DNA from: Rhizohabitans arisaemae
GTDB lineage: Bacteria > Actinomycetota > Actinomycetes > Streptosporangiales > Streptosporangiaceae
NCBI RefSeq assembly: GCF_025996515.1
Contig: NZ_BLRH01000060.1
Location: forward strand, 620,001-684,000
DNA: 64,000 bases
Direction: 5' to 3'
The notes under the pieces: generated by a model
What the model saw: the letters and a program-made list of their open reading frames with translations, nothing else
Told to the model about the DNA's origin: nothing
The model's database searches: none
Position numbers and translations under genes: made by a program
Shown here: in pieces, positions 16,515 to 25,205 of the stretch
Position numbering within the stretch: the stretch's first letter is position 1
How the letters are laid out: each line of letters opens with the position of its first letter

Positions 16515-18167
16515 TCAGAAGCCCGCGGTGATTCTGGTGAACTCCCATTCGGCCTGCGGGACGCCGCCGCCGTTGACCCGGTCACGGTTGGTCGACCAGA
16601 AGGCGAGCCTGGTCAGGCCCCTGGCCTTGGCCCAGTCACGGATCTGGGTCCAGGTGGCCGGGGTGGTGGGCTCTCCCTGGTCGGACAGGCCGTTCATGCC
16701 GGAGATGCCCATGTGCGCGTAGGCCTGGGCGTCGGTCCAGCCGTACACGCTCTTCAGGGTGTTCTTCAGCCCCTCGGAGGCGTTGACCGTGTCCTGGTAC
16801 ATGTTGGTGCCGCCGAAGTTGAACGGCATGATCGTGAAGTTGTCGATCGGGACGGCCAGCGCCCTGGCCTGGGTGACCAGCCGGACGCCCGAGGCGCTCA
16901 GGCCCGTCTTGAACGTCGGGATGGTGACGACGATCTTCACGCTCGGGTTGTTCTGCCGGACGATCTTCAAAGCGTTGAGGATCCGGTCCTGGACGGTGAA
17001 GTTCTCCAGCTCGTCCCAGTTCTCGATGTCGAAGTCGACCACGGCCGGGCCGTGCGCGTTGATCACCTGCTGGACCGCCTGGGCGAAGGCCTGCGGGGTG
17101 GTGCAGGCCGTACCGAGCTTGTTGCCGCTCCAGCCGCCGAAGGAGATCTCGACGCTGCCGCCCTTGGACTTGATCGTGTTGATCGCCGAGGCGTCGGTGC
17201 CGCCGCCCAGCGGACGCTGGCCGTCCCAGGCCGGGGTGCAGCCGCCCTGGGCCAGGATGAAGGCCATCGTGAACGACCTGATGCCGGTCGCGTCCATCAC
17301 CGTGCCCGGGTTGGGCGGGTTGCCCCAGCCCATGTACAGGTACGGGGCGCCGGGCAGCTTGGTCGGGTTGGGACAGTTGCCGCCGGTGGTGGCGCTCACG
17401 TCACGGCCCGCCGACTCACCGGAGGCGTTGTAGGCCTTGATCGTGTAGTTGTGCGTCTCGCAGGCGCCGAGGCCGGAGATCACGGCACTGGTCCCGGTGA
17501 CCTGCGCGCGCTGCGCGGTGCCCTCGTAGACGCGGTAGCCGGTCACGGTGCCGCTGGACGGGCCCCAGGTCAGGCTGATGCTGCTGGTGGTCGTGGTCGC
17601 CGAGGCCGTACCGGGCTGGCCGGGCACACCGGAGCCTCCCAGCGTGGTCCCGGAGGCCGAGGCGCTGGCGGCCGAACGGTTGCCGGCGGCGTCGCGGGCG
17701 CGCACGGTGTAGGTGTAGGTGGTCAAGGGTGCCAGGCCCGTGTCGGTGTAGGTGGTGCCGGTGGCGGTGGTCACCAGGGTCGTGCCGCGGTACACCTCGT
17801 AGCCGGTCACACCGACGTTGTCGGTGGAGGGGTTCCAGGCCAGCGAGATGCTGCTGGAGGTGGTACCGGTGGTGCGCAGGTTGGTCGGGACCGTGGGTGC
17901 CACGTTGTCACCGGGCCCGGCGACCCGCCACAGGGCCGGGACCCGGTCGGGCTCCCAGCCGGGCAGGGAGGTGTGGCTCTGCAGGCACTGGTAATCGACG
18001 CCGTTGTGGGTGACCACGGTGCCCGCGGTGTAGGCGGTGTAGGGGGCCCAGGCCGGCGCGAGCGCTTGGACGCTCGCTTGCGGCGCACCGGCGTAGACCG
18101 GCGCCGGGGCGCCCATGCCCGTCGCGAGGACGGCGATCAGCGCGAGGATGAGGACACGAAATCTCAC
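16515..18167 (-). CDS. secreted multidomain GH18 chitinase
   Basis: 550 residues. Signal peptide 1-26. A chitin-binding CBM5/12 domain at ~36-82 (WAPYTAYTAGTVVTHNGVDY, LPGWEP). Two fibronectin type III domains at ~90-180 and ~185-265. GH18 TIM barrel from ~275 to the end. The catalytic motif is D378-F-D380-I-E382 with E382 as proton donor; the strand SVEISFGGWSG is the second GH18 signature. It hydrolyses chitin outside the cell. ATG at 18167 starts the signal peptide. A palindromic operator lies ~215 bases upstream and a hairpin follows the stop. Confidence 0.95.
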   Translation of the reverse strand: MRFRVLILALIAVLATGMGAPAPVYAGAPQASVQALAPAWAPYTAYTAGTVVTHNGVDYQCLQSHTSLPGWEPDRVPALWRVAGPGDNVAPTVPTNLRTTGTTSSSISLAWNPSTDNVGVTGYEVYRGTTLVTTATGTTYTDTGLAPLTTYTYTVRARDAAGNRSAASASASGTTLGGSGVPGQPGTASATTTTSSISLTWGPSSGTVTGYRVYEGTAQRAQVTGTSAVISGLGACETHNYTIKAYNASGESAGRDVSATTGGNCPNPTKLPGAPYLYMGWGNPPNPGTVMDATGIRSFTMAFILAQGGCTPAWDGQRPLGGGTDASAINTIKSKGGSVEISFGGWSGNKLGTACTTPQAFAQAVQQVINAHGPAVVDFDIENWDELENFTVQDRILNALKIVRQNNPSVKIVVTIPTFKTGLSASGVRLVTQARALAVPIDNFTIMPFNFGGTNMYQDTVNASEGLKNTLKSVYGWTDAQAYAHMGISGMNGLSDQGEPTTPATWTQIRDWAKARGLTRLAFWSTNRDRVNGGGVPQAEWEFTRITAGF

Positions 18168-18380
18168 GTCACACTTCCGGGGGGTGGGGGGTTGGGGGGT
18201 CGTGCACGCCTGCGGCCGCCCTACACGGACGGAATCGGCCGCAGCCAGTGGTGCGTATATCCGCCGGGCCCGATCGTGCCGACATCAGGTCGGCACCGCT
18301 TGGCCGGCATATGGACGGATAAGGCCGCCGACGCGTTCAGGGGCGGCCTCGCCGAATGCGAAGAAACAGGCACTTTTATC

Positions 18381-18399
18381 ATTAGGAAACTTTACTAAT
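18381..18399 (-). promoter_or_regulatory. palindromic operator upstream of the chitinase gene
   Basis: ATTAGGAAACTTTACTAAT is an imperfect 19-bp palindrome centred on C, in an AT-rich patch ~215 bases upstream of the chitinase start. It probably binds a repressor controlling chitin-related genes. A second small inverted repeat, GTGCCGAC/GTCGGCAC, sits at 18276-18296. Confidence 0.55.
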
Positions 18400-18548
18400 A
18401 GTTGATTGTAGCCCTGACAATAGGGGCCTGCAAGAGCCTGAACCGACCCCTCCCACACCGACAGTTCACCCGAATCCTTCAGCAAACCCCCAGGTCACCA
18501 AGCCGGATCGCACCGTACAATCGCTTTCGTCCCGGGCGACGGGATGCG

Positions 18549-18568
18549 GTACGGGCCCAAGGCCGTAC
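18549..18568. repeat. dispersed GTACGG...CCGTAC palindrome, copy 2
   Basis: GTACGGGCCCAAGGCCGTAC, upstream of the chitinase gene; near-copy of 16411-16430. Confidence 0.55.
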
Positions 18569-18734
18569 GCCGATCCGGTCTCCGCGAGCACCTTCGGGAC
18601 CCCGGTCCTTAAGAAGGATCCGTGTGGTTCCCGCCTGGTGACCCGCGCCGGTGCATCAGGGAAGTCGCGGCTTCACCGCGAGGAAGAACGGCTCCTGGTG
18701 GAGCCTGTCGTGGTACGGCCGTGGCGCCGGATAG

Positions 18735-18770
18735 CTTGATCGCCGGCCGCCGCACCGGCCGGCGATCAAG
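18735..18770 (-). terminator. strong 14-bp hairpin
   Basis: CTTGATCGCCGGCC and GGCCGGCGATCAAG pair perfectly around an eight-base loop. It begins 17 bases beyond the stop of the 41-residue candidate gene on the minus strand. Confidence 0.7.
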
Positions 18771-18786
18771 TCGGAGACGGGTGAGA

Positions 18787-18912
18787 TCAGCCGGCGAACG
18801 ACACGGTGGAGTACCGGTACCGCGCCTTGCCGTTCTCGTCCCCGTGGTGTGAGTGGTCGGCCATGACCTGGTCGCGTCCGCGCTCCCGAGATCGTGGTGA
18901 AACGAATCTCAA
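18787..18912 (-). CDS. candidate 41-residue peptide
   Basis: A short frame starting TTG (MRFVSPRSRERGRDQV...), with a full GGAGG ribosome site eight bases upstream and a strong hairpin just past the stop. The peptide has a basic first third, a His/Asp-rich middle (ADHSHHGDENG) and an aromatic/small-residue end (ARYRYSTVSFAG). No signal peptide and no recognised family. It lies in a ~700-base gap between the chitinase and the DUF4132 gene. The signal trio (ribosome site, frame, terminator) is the evidence; a shorter start at the internal ATG (25 residues) is possible. Confidence 0.45.
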   Translation of the reverse strand: MRFVSPRSRERGRDQVMADHSHHGDENGKARYRYSTVSFAG

Positions 18913-19112
18913 CGCGATTGCCTCCTACGACACGGCTCGCTTCCTGTCACCAAGCATCGCGGCGGACCTTTGCGTTCGACTTGTGATCGACTTGTGGCGA
19001 CAGGATCGTCACCGGAAGGGCCACCCCTGCCCCTCGCGGGATGCCAGCCCCCGCCGTACCAAAGCTCATCCGCCGACCTGCGACGTGCTCAACCTGGTGT
19101 CCAGGTGGCCGT

Positions 19113-21599
19113 TCACATGACGAGCTGGCGGGTGATCGACGGGTCGGTGATCGTCGTGTCGGCGACGAGCAGGAACGCCTTGGACAGGATGATCGACAGT
19201 ATGCCGCCGTCCTCCTCGAAGGGCAGGAAGACCGACGTGGCGTCGCGATCGTTGCCGGGCACGATGCACAGGTAGGCGTCGTTGGGCTCCATCAGGATGT
19301 TCCCGGAGCCCAGATGGATCCGGTAGGTCCGCAGGTTCCCGCGTACGCGCAGGAACCGGTCGGTCAGCTCCACCCGATCGGCGATCTTCAACCGGGGCAG
19401 GAGCCTGACCAGCACGTCGTGCCGCATCCGGGCGGTCTCGGACAGCTCGCCGAACCCGTAGGAGTGCCAGTAGTCTTCGTGCCCGCCGACGGCCTGCGCG
19501 TCGAGGCCGACCGAGGCGACGCCGACGGCCAGGTCGGCGTCGCGCAGCACCTCCGACAGCACCAGCGGCGGCACCTCCGTCAGGGGCACGCCCTCCAGGG
19601 CGATCCGGTTGCCCGCCATGTCGTGGCCGGAGACCTCCTGCGGCCCGTTCCGGTAGAAGGTGATCTGTTCACCGGCGCAGAGCGAGGCGGTGTCCCAGCC
19701 GTCGGCCTCCGGGTCCGAAGCGACATGCATCCCCCATCGTGCCCGCCAGCCGGACAGCTCCCTGAGCGCCTCCCCTCGATCTCCGCCGCACTCGTAGTCC
19801 CAGTGGCCGATCGCCAGACCCGTCCAGCCGCGCTGGTTCAGTAGTGTCTTGGCCTGTCCGTAGCGCATCACATGCCCGGTGAACCGGCTGGAGAAAGTGC
19901 GGGTCCGCTCCTCGGCGGGGGTCAGCAGGTAGACCTCGCGGAAGACCTGCTTGTACGGCTGGCGTACGCCGTGTTCCAGCAGATGGTCGCGCCAGTCCCG
20001 CACCTCGTCCGCGCTCGCGTGGATCGGGTGCCAGAACCCGACCCGGGCGTCAGGGTCAGGCCGGGTGCGCTGGCCCTGCGGGTCGGCGAGCTCCCAGCCC
20101 GACTCGGTCCTGAACGGCAGCCCGGCCGGGCCCGGCGAAACCTGCCAGACCAGGGCACGGGCGTACAGGCCGGTGACCGGGTGGTCGAGGAAGTACTCGG
20201 TCACCTCCTGCCAGCTCCAGGTGCGCTCTTTGATCAACGCCTGCTCCAGCCGGAACCGCTCGGCCGCGAGTGTCTGTCTGAGCTCCTTCAGCGTGATCTT
20301 GAGCTCGGCCAGCGCCGGGTCCTTGCGGATCGCCTGTGGAGCCGACTTGACGGCCTTGCCCGACGTGTTGAGAAACCGCAGTGCAGGACCGTCGGCGCTC
20401 AGCCGTACCCGATAATCGCCGATCTTCTCCTCACGCACCCCGTCGGGGCCCAAACCGAAAGCCGGCACAGTCCGGTCCAGCAGCTGATCGCGGGTCAGCC
20501 CGGCCTCGGTGGCCACCGCGTCCAACGTGCGTGCCACGTTGGCCAGCACGGACCTCGCGCGGACCTTTGCCTGGACCCGGGCCAGCGGCACGATCGCCTC
20601 CAGCCCGCCACGGCGGGCCAGGACTCCGACGGCGGCATTGGTGACCGTCTCGCTGCGGCACGTCGAGCCCATCCCATTGCTTCCCGTGCCGCAGGTCAAC
20701 GCGACATCGCCGAGGAGCGAGGGCACCCACCGATCTTCGATCACCTCACACGTCCAGATCATGCCGCGTACCGGAATGATGGTGCGCGCGTGTAGGAAGA
20801 CGGTTTCCGTCCACTCGTGACCGTGGTTGTCGCGCCGGCTGATCTTCCGCTCCCGGTAGGCCTTCAGCCGGGTGAGGATCTCCCGGACCAGAGCAACCAC
20901 GTCAGGCGTGAGCAGCGTGCCGGCGGTCCGGAGCCATTTTCCGCTCGGCTTGGTGGACCGGGCGGTGTTCCAGTGACGCAGCAACGGCAGAACCTCGGGT
21001 GCGGCCAGGCGCGGGCCGTACTCCTCGGCCAGCATCCGCGCGAAGGGGTCGCACTCCCAGATCACGCTCCGCACCGCACCGGCCGGGCCGTGCTCGGCCG
21101 GTTCCGTGAACAGCTCGTCCAGCTGCCCGGCCAGCGCCTCCCGCACCTGGCCGGCCCGCGCATCCCACGCCGGCATCCGGAAGTGGGGATTCAGCGGCTT
21201 CTCCTTCAGCCATTCGAGGACCTCGCGGCGCTCCTGGAAGCCCAAGCGGCGCGCCGCCGCGAGCGGGAGCCGGAAGACCTCCTCATAGCGGGTGTGGCCG
21301 CATAGGACCAGTGCCTGCGCCCGCCACACGAGATCACTCACGTCCTCGCGTGCCCAGTCGATGTCGAGTTCGGCCACCGAGCGGATCAGTCGCAGGATTC
21401 GCTCATCGTGCTCATGCCCGCCTTCCTTCCCCAGGCTCAGCTTCAGCTGCGCCCAGTGCCCGTACAACCGCCAGTCGGTGTCCGGCCCGGGTGGCAGCCC
21501 TCGTTCGAAGAGCACGTCAAGGCGGCGGTACGCCTCCCTGTCATCTCCCTGGTGCAGCAGGTGAGCGTAGGCGCTGCCTTCCTCGTCGATCTCTTTCAT
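19113..21599 (-). CDS. DUF4132-domain protein
   Basis: 828 residues, cytosolic. The N-terminal half is helical and repeat-like. The DUF4132 core lies at ~400-560 (KIGDYRVRLSADGPALRFLN, KELRQTLAAERFRLEQAL, WSWQEVTEYFLDHPVTGLYA). It is followed by a region found at the end of such proteins (RDADLAVGVASVGLDAQ, GSGNILMEPNDAYLCIVP). DUF4132 proteins are often joined to WGR domains of the PARP world and their biochemical role is unknown. The ATG lies one base after the stop of the upstream gene, so the two are coupled. A nearby ADP-ribosylation module makes the context interesting. Confidence 0.85.
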   Translation of the reverse strand: MKEIDEEGSAYAHLLHQGDDREAYRRLDVLFERGLPPGPDTDWRLYGHWAQLKLSLGKEGGHEHDERILRLIRSVAELDIDWAREDVSDLVWRAQALVLCGHTRYEEVFRLPLAAARRLGFQERREVLEWLKEKPLNPHFRMPAWDARAGQVREALAGQLDELFTEPAEHGPAGAVRSVIWECDPFARMLAEEYGPRLAAPEVLPLLRHWNTARSTKPSGKWLRTAGTLLTPDVVALVREILTRLKAYRERKISRRDNHGHEWTETVFLHARTIIPVRGMIWTCEVIEDRWVPSLLGDVALTCGTGSNGMGSTCRSETVTNAAVGVLARRGGLEAIVPLARVQAKVRARSVLANVARTLDAVATEAGLTRDQLLDRTVPAFGLGPDGVREEKIGDYRVRLSADGPALRFLNTSGKAVKSAPQAIRKDPALAELKITLKELRQTLAAERFRLEQALIKERTWSWQEVTEYFLDHPVTGLYARALVWQVSPGPAGLPFRTESGWELADPQGQRTRPDPDARVGFWHPIHASADEVRDWRDHLLEHGVRQPYKQVFREVYLLTPAEERTRTFSSRFTGHVMRYGQAKTLLNQRGWTGLAIGHWDYECGGDRGEALRELSGWRARWGMHVASDPEADGWDTASLCAGEQITFYRNGPQEVSGHDMAGNRIALEGVPLTEVPPLVLSEVLRDADLAVGVASVGLDAQAVGGHEDYWHSYGFGELSETARMRHDVLVRLLPRLKIADRVELTDRFLRVRGNLRTYRIHLGSGNILMEPNDAYLCIVPGNDRDATSVFLPFEEDGGILSIILSKAFLLVADTTITDPSITRQLVM

Positions 21600-21600
21600 G

Positions 21601-21993
21601 TCAGCCGCCGACCAGCGGGACGAGCTTGATGAACGACACGACAGGGTCGGCGGTCAGATCGATCGTCTCGGACAGATCCTCGATCTGGCGCTCGCCCACG
21701 AGCAGCATAAACCCGTTGCGCCGGAAGGCCCGCTCGGCGGCGTCCGTCTGTTTCTCCCAGTCGATGCGCCGCCGGTCGCCAATCCGGTAGCCGTTCAACT
21801 CCACCTCGGCGTCCACGGGACGGACCAGGCCGGTGAACCGGGCCGTGGGATCGGCGTTGTAGCGGGCCACCTCCTCGCGGACGCGCAGCCGTACCAGCTC
21901 CCGTGCCGAAATACTCTCCGGCAGATCGGGCACGGTGAACTCCTCGATCGGCTTCCCCACCGCCGTCTCGTCCCTGAAGGTGACCGTTGCCAT
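21601..21993 (-). CDS. small partner protein of DUF4132, unknown
   Basis: 130 residues starting MATVTFRDETAVGKPIEEF. The protein is mixed alpha/beta with charged residues, contains LRVREEVARYNADP and ends in a hydrophobic FIKLVPLVGG. No enzyme motif is recognised. The start at 21993 is favoured because homology-like order begins there; the frame extends five residues further. Its stop is one base from the start of the DUF4132 gene, so the pair forms an operon. Confidence 0.75.
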   Translation of the reverse strand: MATVTFRDETAVGKPIEEFTVPDLPESISARELVRLRVREEVARYNADPTARFTGLVRPVDAEVELNGYRIGDRRRIDWEKQTDAAERAFRRNGFMLLVGERQIEDLSETIDLTADPVVSFIKLVPLVGG

Positions 21994-22099
21994 CACGCGG
22001 CTCCGCAATCATCGGGAATGTGTGAAGATCATCGATATCAGGGGGAACCGACAAACAGCCGACCGGTAACACCAGGTTCAGCCCAGCTGGGGAGAGAGC

Positions 22100-22477
22100 A
22101 TGGCCGAAGCACCGCAGATGACGCTGACGGCGACGGTGCTCAGCGCACCCGACGCCTGTGAGCTGGCGGCTTTCTACCAGCGGCTGCTCGGCTGGGCGAG
22201 AAGGATGGACGAACCCGACTGGGTGGCGCTCCGCGCGCCCGGCGGAGGAGCCGGGCTGTCGTTTCAGACCGACCCGGCCTACGTCAGGCCGACCTGGCCC
22301 GCCGGCCCCGGGGACCAGCAGATGATGATGCACCTGGACATCGAGGTGGGCGACCTCGACACCGCCGGAGCCCACGCGCTCGCGGCTGGGGCGACGCTCG
22401 CCGAGTACCAGCCCCAAGACGACGTACGGGTCTACCTCGACCCCGCCGGACACCCGTTCTGCCTGTGGACGCCGTAG
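22100..22477 (+). CDS. VOC-family (glyoxalase-like) protein
   Basis: 125 residues forming one vicinal-oxygen-chelate domain. LTATVLSAPDACELAAFYQRL opens the first beta-alpha-beta module. HLDIEVGDLDTAGAHALAAG opens the second. The end is VRVYLDPAGHPFCLWTP, the usual GHPFCL close. Its metal ligands could be the His of MMMHLD and the Glu of the first half, as in bleomycin-resistance/dioxygenase relatives. Substrate unknown. Single gene in the plus direction between two minus-strand genes. Confidence 0.88.
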   Translation: MAEAPQMTLTATVLSAPDACELAAFYQRLLGWARRMDEPDWVALRAPGGGAGLSFQTDPAYVRPTWPAGPGDQQMMMHLDIEVGDLDTAGAHALAAGATLAEYQPQDDVRVYLDPAGHPFCLWTP

Positions 22478-22572
22478 CCGCTTAGGCCCAGGTCCGGAAG
22501 TTGGAGCCGGACCCGGGCCTTGTTCCCAGGACGGATGTCACGTGCGCCGACAGGCGCACGCCGTAAAGGACG

Positions 22573-24177
22573 TCACGCCACCAGGTACTGCTCGTCCAGT
22601 TCGGTGAGCTGGACGGTGCACAGGCCGCCGCGCTCGGTCTTCACGTCGGTCACCTTGAGCTGGGTGCCGGGGGCGAGGATGAACTCCTCCTCGCCGGTGA
22701 AGGCGGAGAAGCTCCGGATGCCCACGGCCCGCTTGGGCAGCACCTCGAAGAGCGTCCGCTTGCCGCGGCTGCCGAGGAACGCCTTGGCCACGCCGAGCTC
22801 CGACGTACACGAGGACACGCCCCACCAGGTCACGGTACGGCCGAGGGGGTACTGCGCCCGCATGTCCAGCGGCACCCCGCGCCACAGCGGCTCCGTGCGG
22901 ACCGGCAGCCGCGACACGGCCGAGAACAGGAGTCGCAAATAGGCGAAGTAGGGGACGATCTTGGTGCGGTCCGGGTCGCGGAGGGTGGCGTTGATCTGCC
23001 GATAGAACGCCGACTCACAGGTGTAGAGGTAGAGAGCCGCGACCTCGTCGGCGGACAGGTTGCCCGCCTGCTTGTTGCCGAACACGTGGGACTTCTCCAC
23101 GTACCAGTCGAGGCCCGACAGCAGCTTGGCCACCGGGGCGACGGCCTCGCGGAAGTCCATGAACGGGGTGTCGAACACGCCGCTGATCGCGGGAAGGACC
23201 AGCCCCTCGTCCTTGACGCTGGCAAGTCGTTCGAGGTAGAGCTGGTGCAACTCCATCGTCGAGGCGATGAACGCCCGCATCCGCTCGGCCGTGCCCGAGT
23301 CCGCCCCGTCGGCTTGCGCCGCGAGCTCGTCCCACCCCTTGCTCGGCAGCCAGTCGATCTCGTCGGCTCCCAGCGCGTTGAGCGCCATGTTCACGTCGGC
23401 GAAGTGGTTCCCGTCGCAGAAGATGTCGCCCTGCGCCGCCGGGTTGGGGTGGTCGATGTGCCGGACCTCCACGTCGGGGTACTTCTTCTGAAGCCGGAGC
23501 ACCAGCGACTTCAGGCTCCGGGCGTGTGCCCCCCACCAGGCGAAGACCACACCCCGGTCTTCCACGTCGGCGTTCTGCTTGGCACTCAGGATCTCCTCGA
23601 TGAGCGCCTCGACGACCGGCCGCCAGAACGCGGTGTGCCGGTCGGTGGCCATCGCCCCGTCGCCACTGGCGGTGAGCGCCGCGTTGAGCAGCAGCACACC
23701 CTGGGTGAGCATCGCCTGGAACCACTCCGGCGGCTGTACGGTTTCGTGCTCTTTCAGCAGTTTGCGGATGTCGGCGATCGGGGTCTTCTTGGGGATGCCG
23801 TGCTTCCACATCGCCGCCGCCTTGATGATGCAGCGGATGGAGACGACCCGGCCGAACTGGCTGTCCTTCCAGTCGTGGAAGGTGTTGTCGAACATGGCGA
23901 TGCCGGTGGCGCTCTCGGCCCTGGGGTAGGGGTTCTGGCCGAAAACGACCACTTTCCACTTGTGCGGCGGGTTGGGCTTGAGCGCCTGGAAGGTGAGTTC
24001 CCGGACGGGTACGACCTGCGGGCTGCGGCCCGGGCCGATGAAGGTGGCCGCGTCCGGCTGCGCCTCGATGACCGGCTTCAGCAGCGGCAGCCACGGCTCC
24101 CCGCCGCCCTTGAACAGTTCGGCCAAGGCCAGCGGGTCGTTCGGGTCGGGCGGGGTGGGGGTGCTGGTGTCGCTCAT
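22573..24177 (-). CDS. uracil-DNA-glycosylase-like domain fused to an ADP-ribosyltransferase
   Basis: 534 residues from the ATG at 24177 (GGGAG ribosome site). Residues ~20-265 match family-1 UDG: GQNPYP at 80-85 for motif A (canonical GQDPYH), GVLLLNAALT near 160, FAWWGAHARSL, and HPNPAA starting at H243. The motif-A Asp is Asn82. Residues ~300-530 match ADP-ribosyltransferase exoenzymes of the R-S-E class: YTCESAFYRQINATLRDPD, LWRGV (Arg433), SCTSE (Ser459) and EEEF (Glu496/Glu498). It probably transfers ADP-ribose from NAD, perhaps to DNA recognised by the UDG fold. It diverges from a macrodomain gene. No signal peptide. Confidence 0.88.
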   Translation of the reverse strand: MSDTSTPTPPDPNDPLALAELFKGGGEPWLPLLKPVIEAQPDAATFIGPGRSPQVVPVRELTFQALKPNPPHKWKVVVFGQNPYPRAESATGIAMFDNTFHDWKDSQFGRVVSIRCIIKAAAMWKHGIPKKTPIADIRKLLKEHETVQPPEWFQAMLTQGVLLLNAALTASGDGAMATDRHTAFWRPVVEALIEEILSAKQNADVEDRGVVFAWWGAHARSLKSLVLRLQKKYPDVEVRHIDHPNPAAQGDIFCDGNHFADVNMALNALGADEIDWLPSKGWDELAAQADGADSGTAERMRAFIASTMELHQLYLERLASVKDEGLVLPAISGVFDTPFMDFREAVAPVAKLLSGLDWYVEKSHVFGNKQAGNLSADEVAALYLYTCESAFYRQINATLRDPDRTKIVPYFAYLRLLFSAVSRLPVRTEPLWRGVPLDMRAQYPLGRTVTWWGVSSCTSELGVAKAFLGSRGKRTLFEVLPKRAVGIRSFSAFTGEEEFILAPGTQLKVTDVKTERGGLCTVQLTELDEQYLVA

Positions 24178-24473
24178 CGGGGGCTCCCGGGTGGGGGTAC
24201 TCCGTGCCGGCGACGGCACGGGTGATCAGGGGCGGGAATATGCCGCACGAATGCGACGCCGGACGTGGCCGGCGGCAAAGGTGGGCTCTCCTTCCGCAGG
24301 CATCGGCTACTTCAAGATCTGATCCGCGGAAGACTCACGGCAGGCTAGCCCTGGGTTGGTATGTGCGCAACCGCCAAGATCGCCGATAGATCTCACGCCA
24401 AGATCTGTTTGTCGGCGCCGTCCGCTACCTTCGGGACTGTCGAAAACGCCCTTCCCCTCGACTGGAGTGAGCC

Positions 24474-25151
24474 ATGGCCATCAAGCGTGTGAAGCCGCTG
24501 CGCAAGGTAGTACTGGTGGACGTCAACGCGCGGGTGGTGCAGGCCTGGCGGGCGGCGTTCGCCGACACCCCCGAGATTGAGATCCTCAAGGGGTCGATCC
24601 TCGACCAGCACGTCGACGCCTGGGTCAGCCCGACCAACTCCGGTGGAGACATGAACGGCGGCGTCGACGCGGTCGTCAAGCGCCATTTGGGAGCCGGAAT
24701 CCAGCTGCGCGTCAAGCAGGCGATCGGCGCTCGGTTCGGGGGATCGATGCCGGTGGGAAGTGCCGTGTGCGTGCCGTCCGGGGCGACCAACCCGAAGTTC
24801 CTGATCTCGACCCCGACCATGGTGGAGTCGGCGGAGAACGTGAGCCAAACGCTGAACGTGGCTCTGGCGTGCGCCGCCGCTTTCCAGGCCATCCACATGC
24901 AGAACGCGCTGGAGGCGGACAGCATCGGGTCGGTGGCGCTGGTCGGCATGGGCGCGGCGACGGGCAGAGTACCGGCACGCGTGTGCGCGAACCTGATGTG
25001 GACCGGCTACACCCTCTTCAACGACTACTACTTCGAGGACTACGACGACCTGCGGCAGACGCTCCGCGAGCAGCTGGGCGACATCGAGAGCCGCCCCGAG
25101 GAGGAGCGGGTCCGGATCAAGCCGCCCACCTCTCCGCGCTCCCGCAGCTGA
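24474..25151 (+). CDS. macrodomain protein (ADP-ribose binding/hydrolysis)
   Basis: 225 residues. The macrodomain runs from ~35 to ~190: EILKGSILDQHVDAWVSPTN, SGGDMNGGVDAVV (ligand loop, ~residues 56-68), PVGSAVCVPSG, FLISTPTM, and VALVGMGAATGRVP as the second ADP-ribose loop. The C-terminal ~40 residues are acidic then basic. Macrodomains bind ADP-ribose and some remove it from protein or DNA. The gene diverges from the UDG-ART fusion across ~300 bases, the layout expected for modifier and reverser. A GGAG site lies ~7 bases before the ATG. Confidence 0.88.
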   Translation: MAIKRVKPLRKVVLVDVNARVVQAWRAAFADTPEIEILKGSILDQHVDAWVSPTNSGGDMNGGVDAVVKRHLGAGIQLRVKQAIGARFGGSMPVGSAVCVPSGATNPKFLISTPTMVESAENVSQTLNVALACAAAFQAIHMQNALEADSIGSVALVGMGAATGRVPARVCANLMWTGYTLFNDYYFEDYDDLRQTLREQLGDIESRPEEERVRIKPPTSPRSRS

Positions 25152-25205
25152 CGAGGCGTCACACCGTACGGCCGTACACACACCTACACCACGGCATAAC
25201 CGGAA

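Noticed and set aside
16488-18398. 636-residue plus-strand open frame opposite the chitinase
   Set aside because: Its composition is Gly/Val/Arg-rich without any domain, and it is the antisense shadow of a clear GH18 enzyme.
23086-24225. 379-residue plus-strand frame opposite the UDG-ART gene
   Set aside because: The minus-strand frame contains continuous UDG and ART motifs; the plus frame has none.
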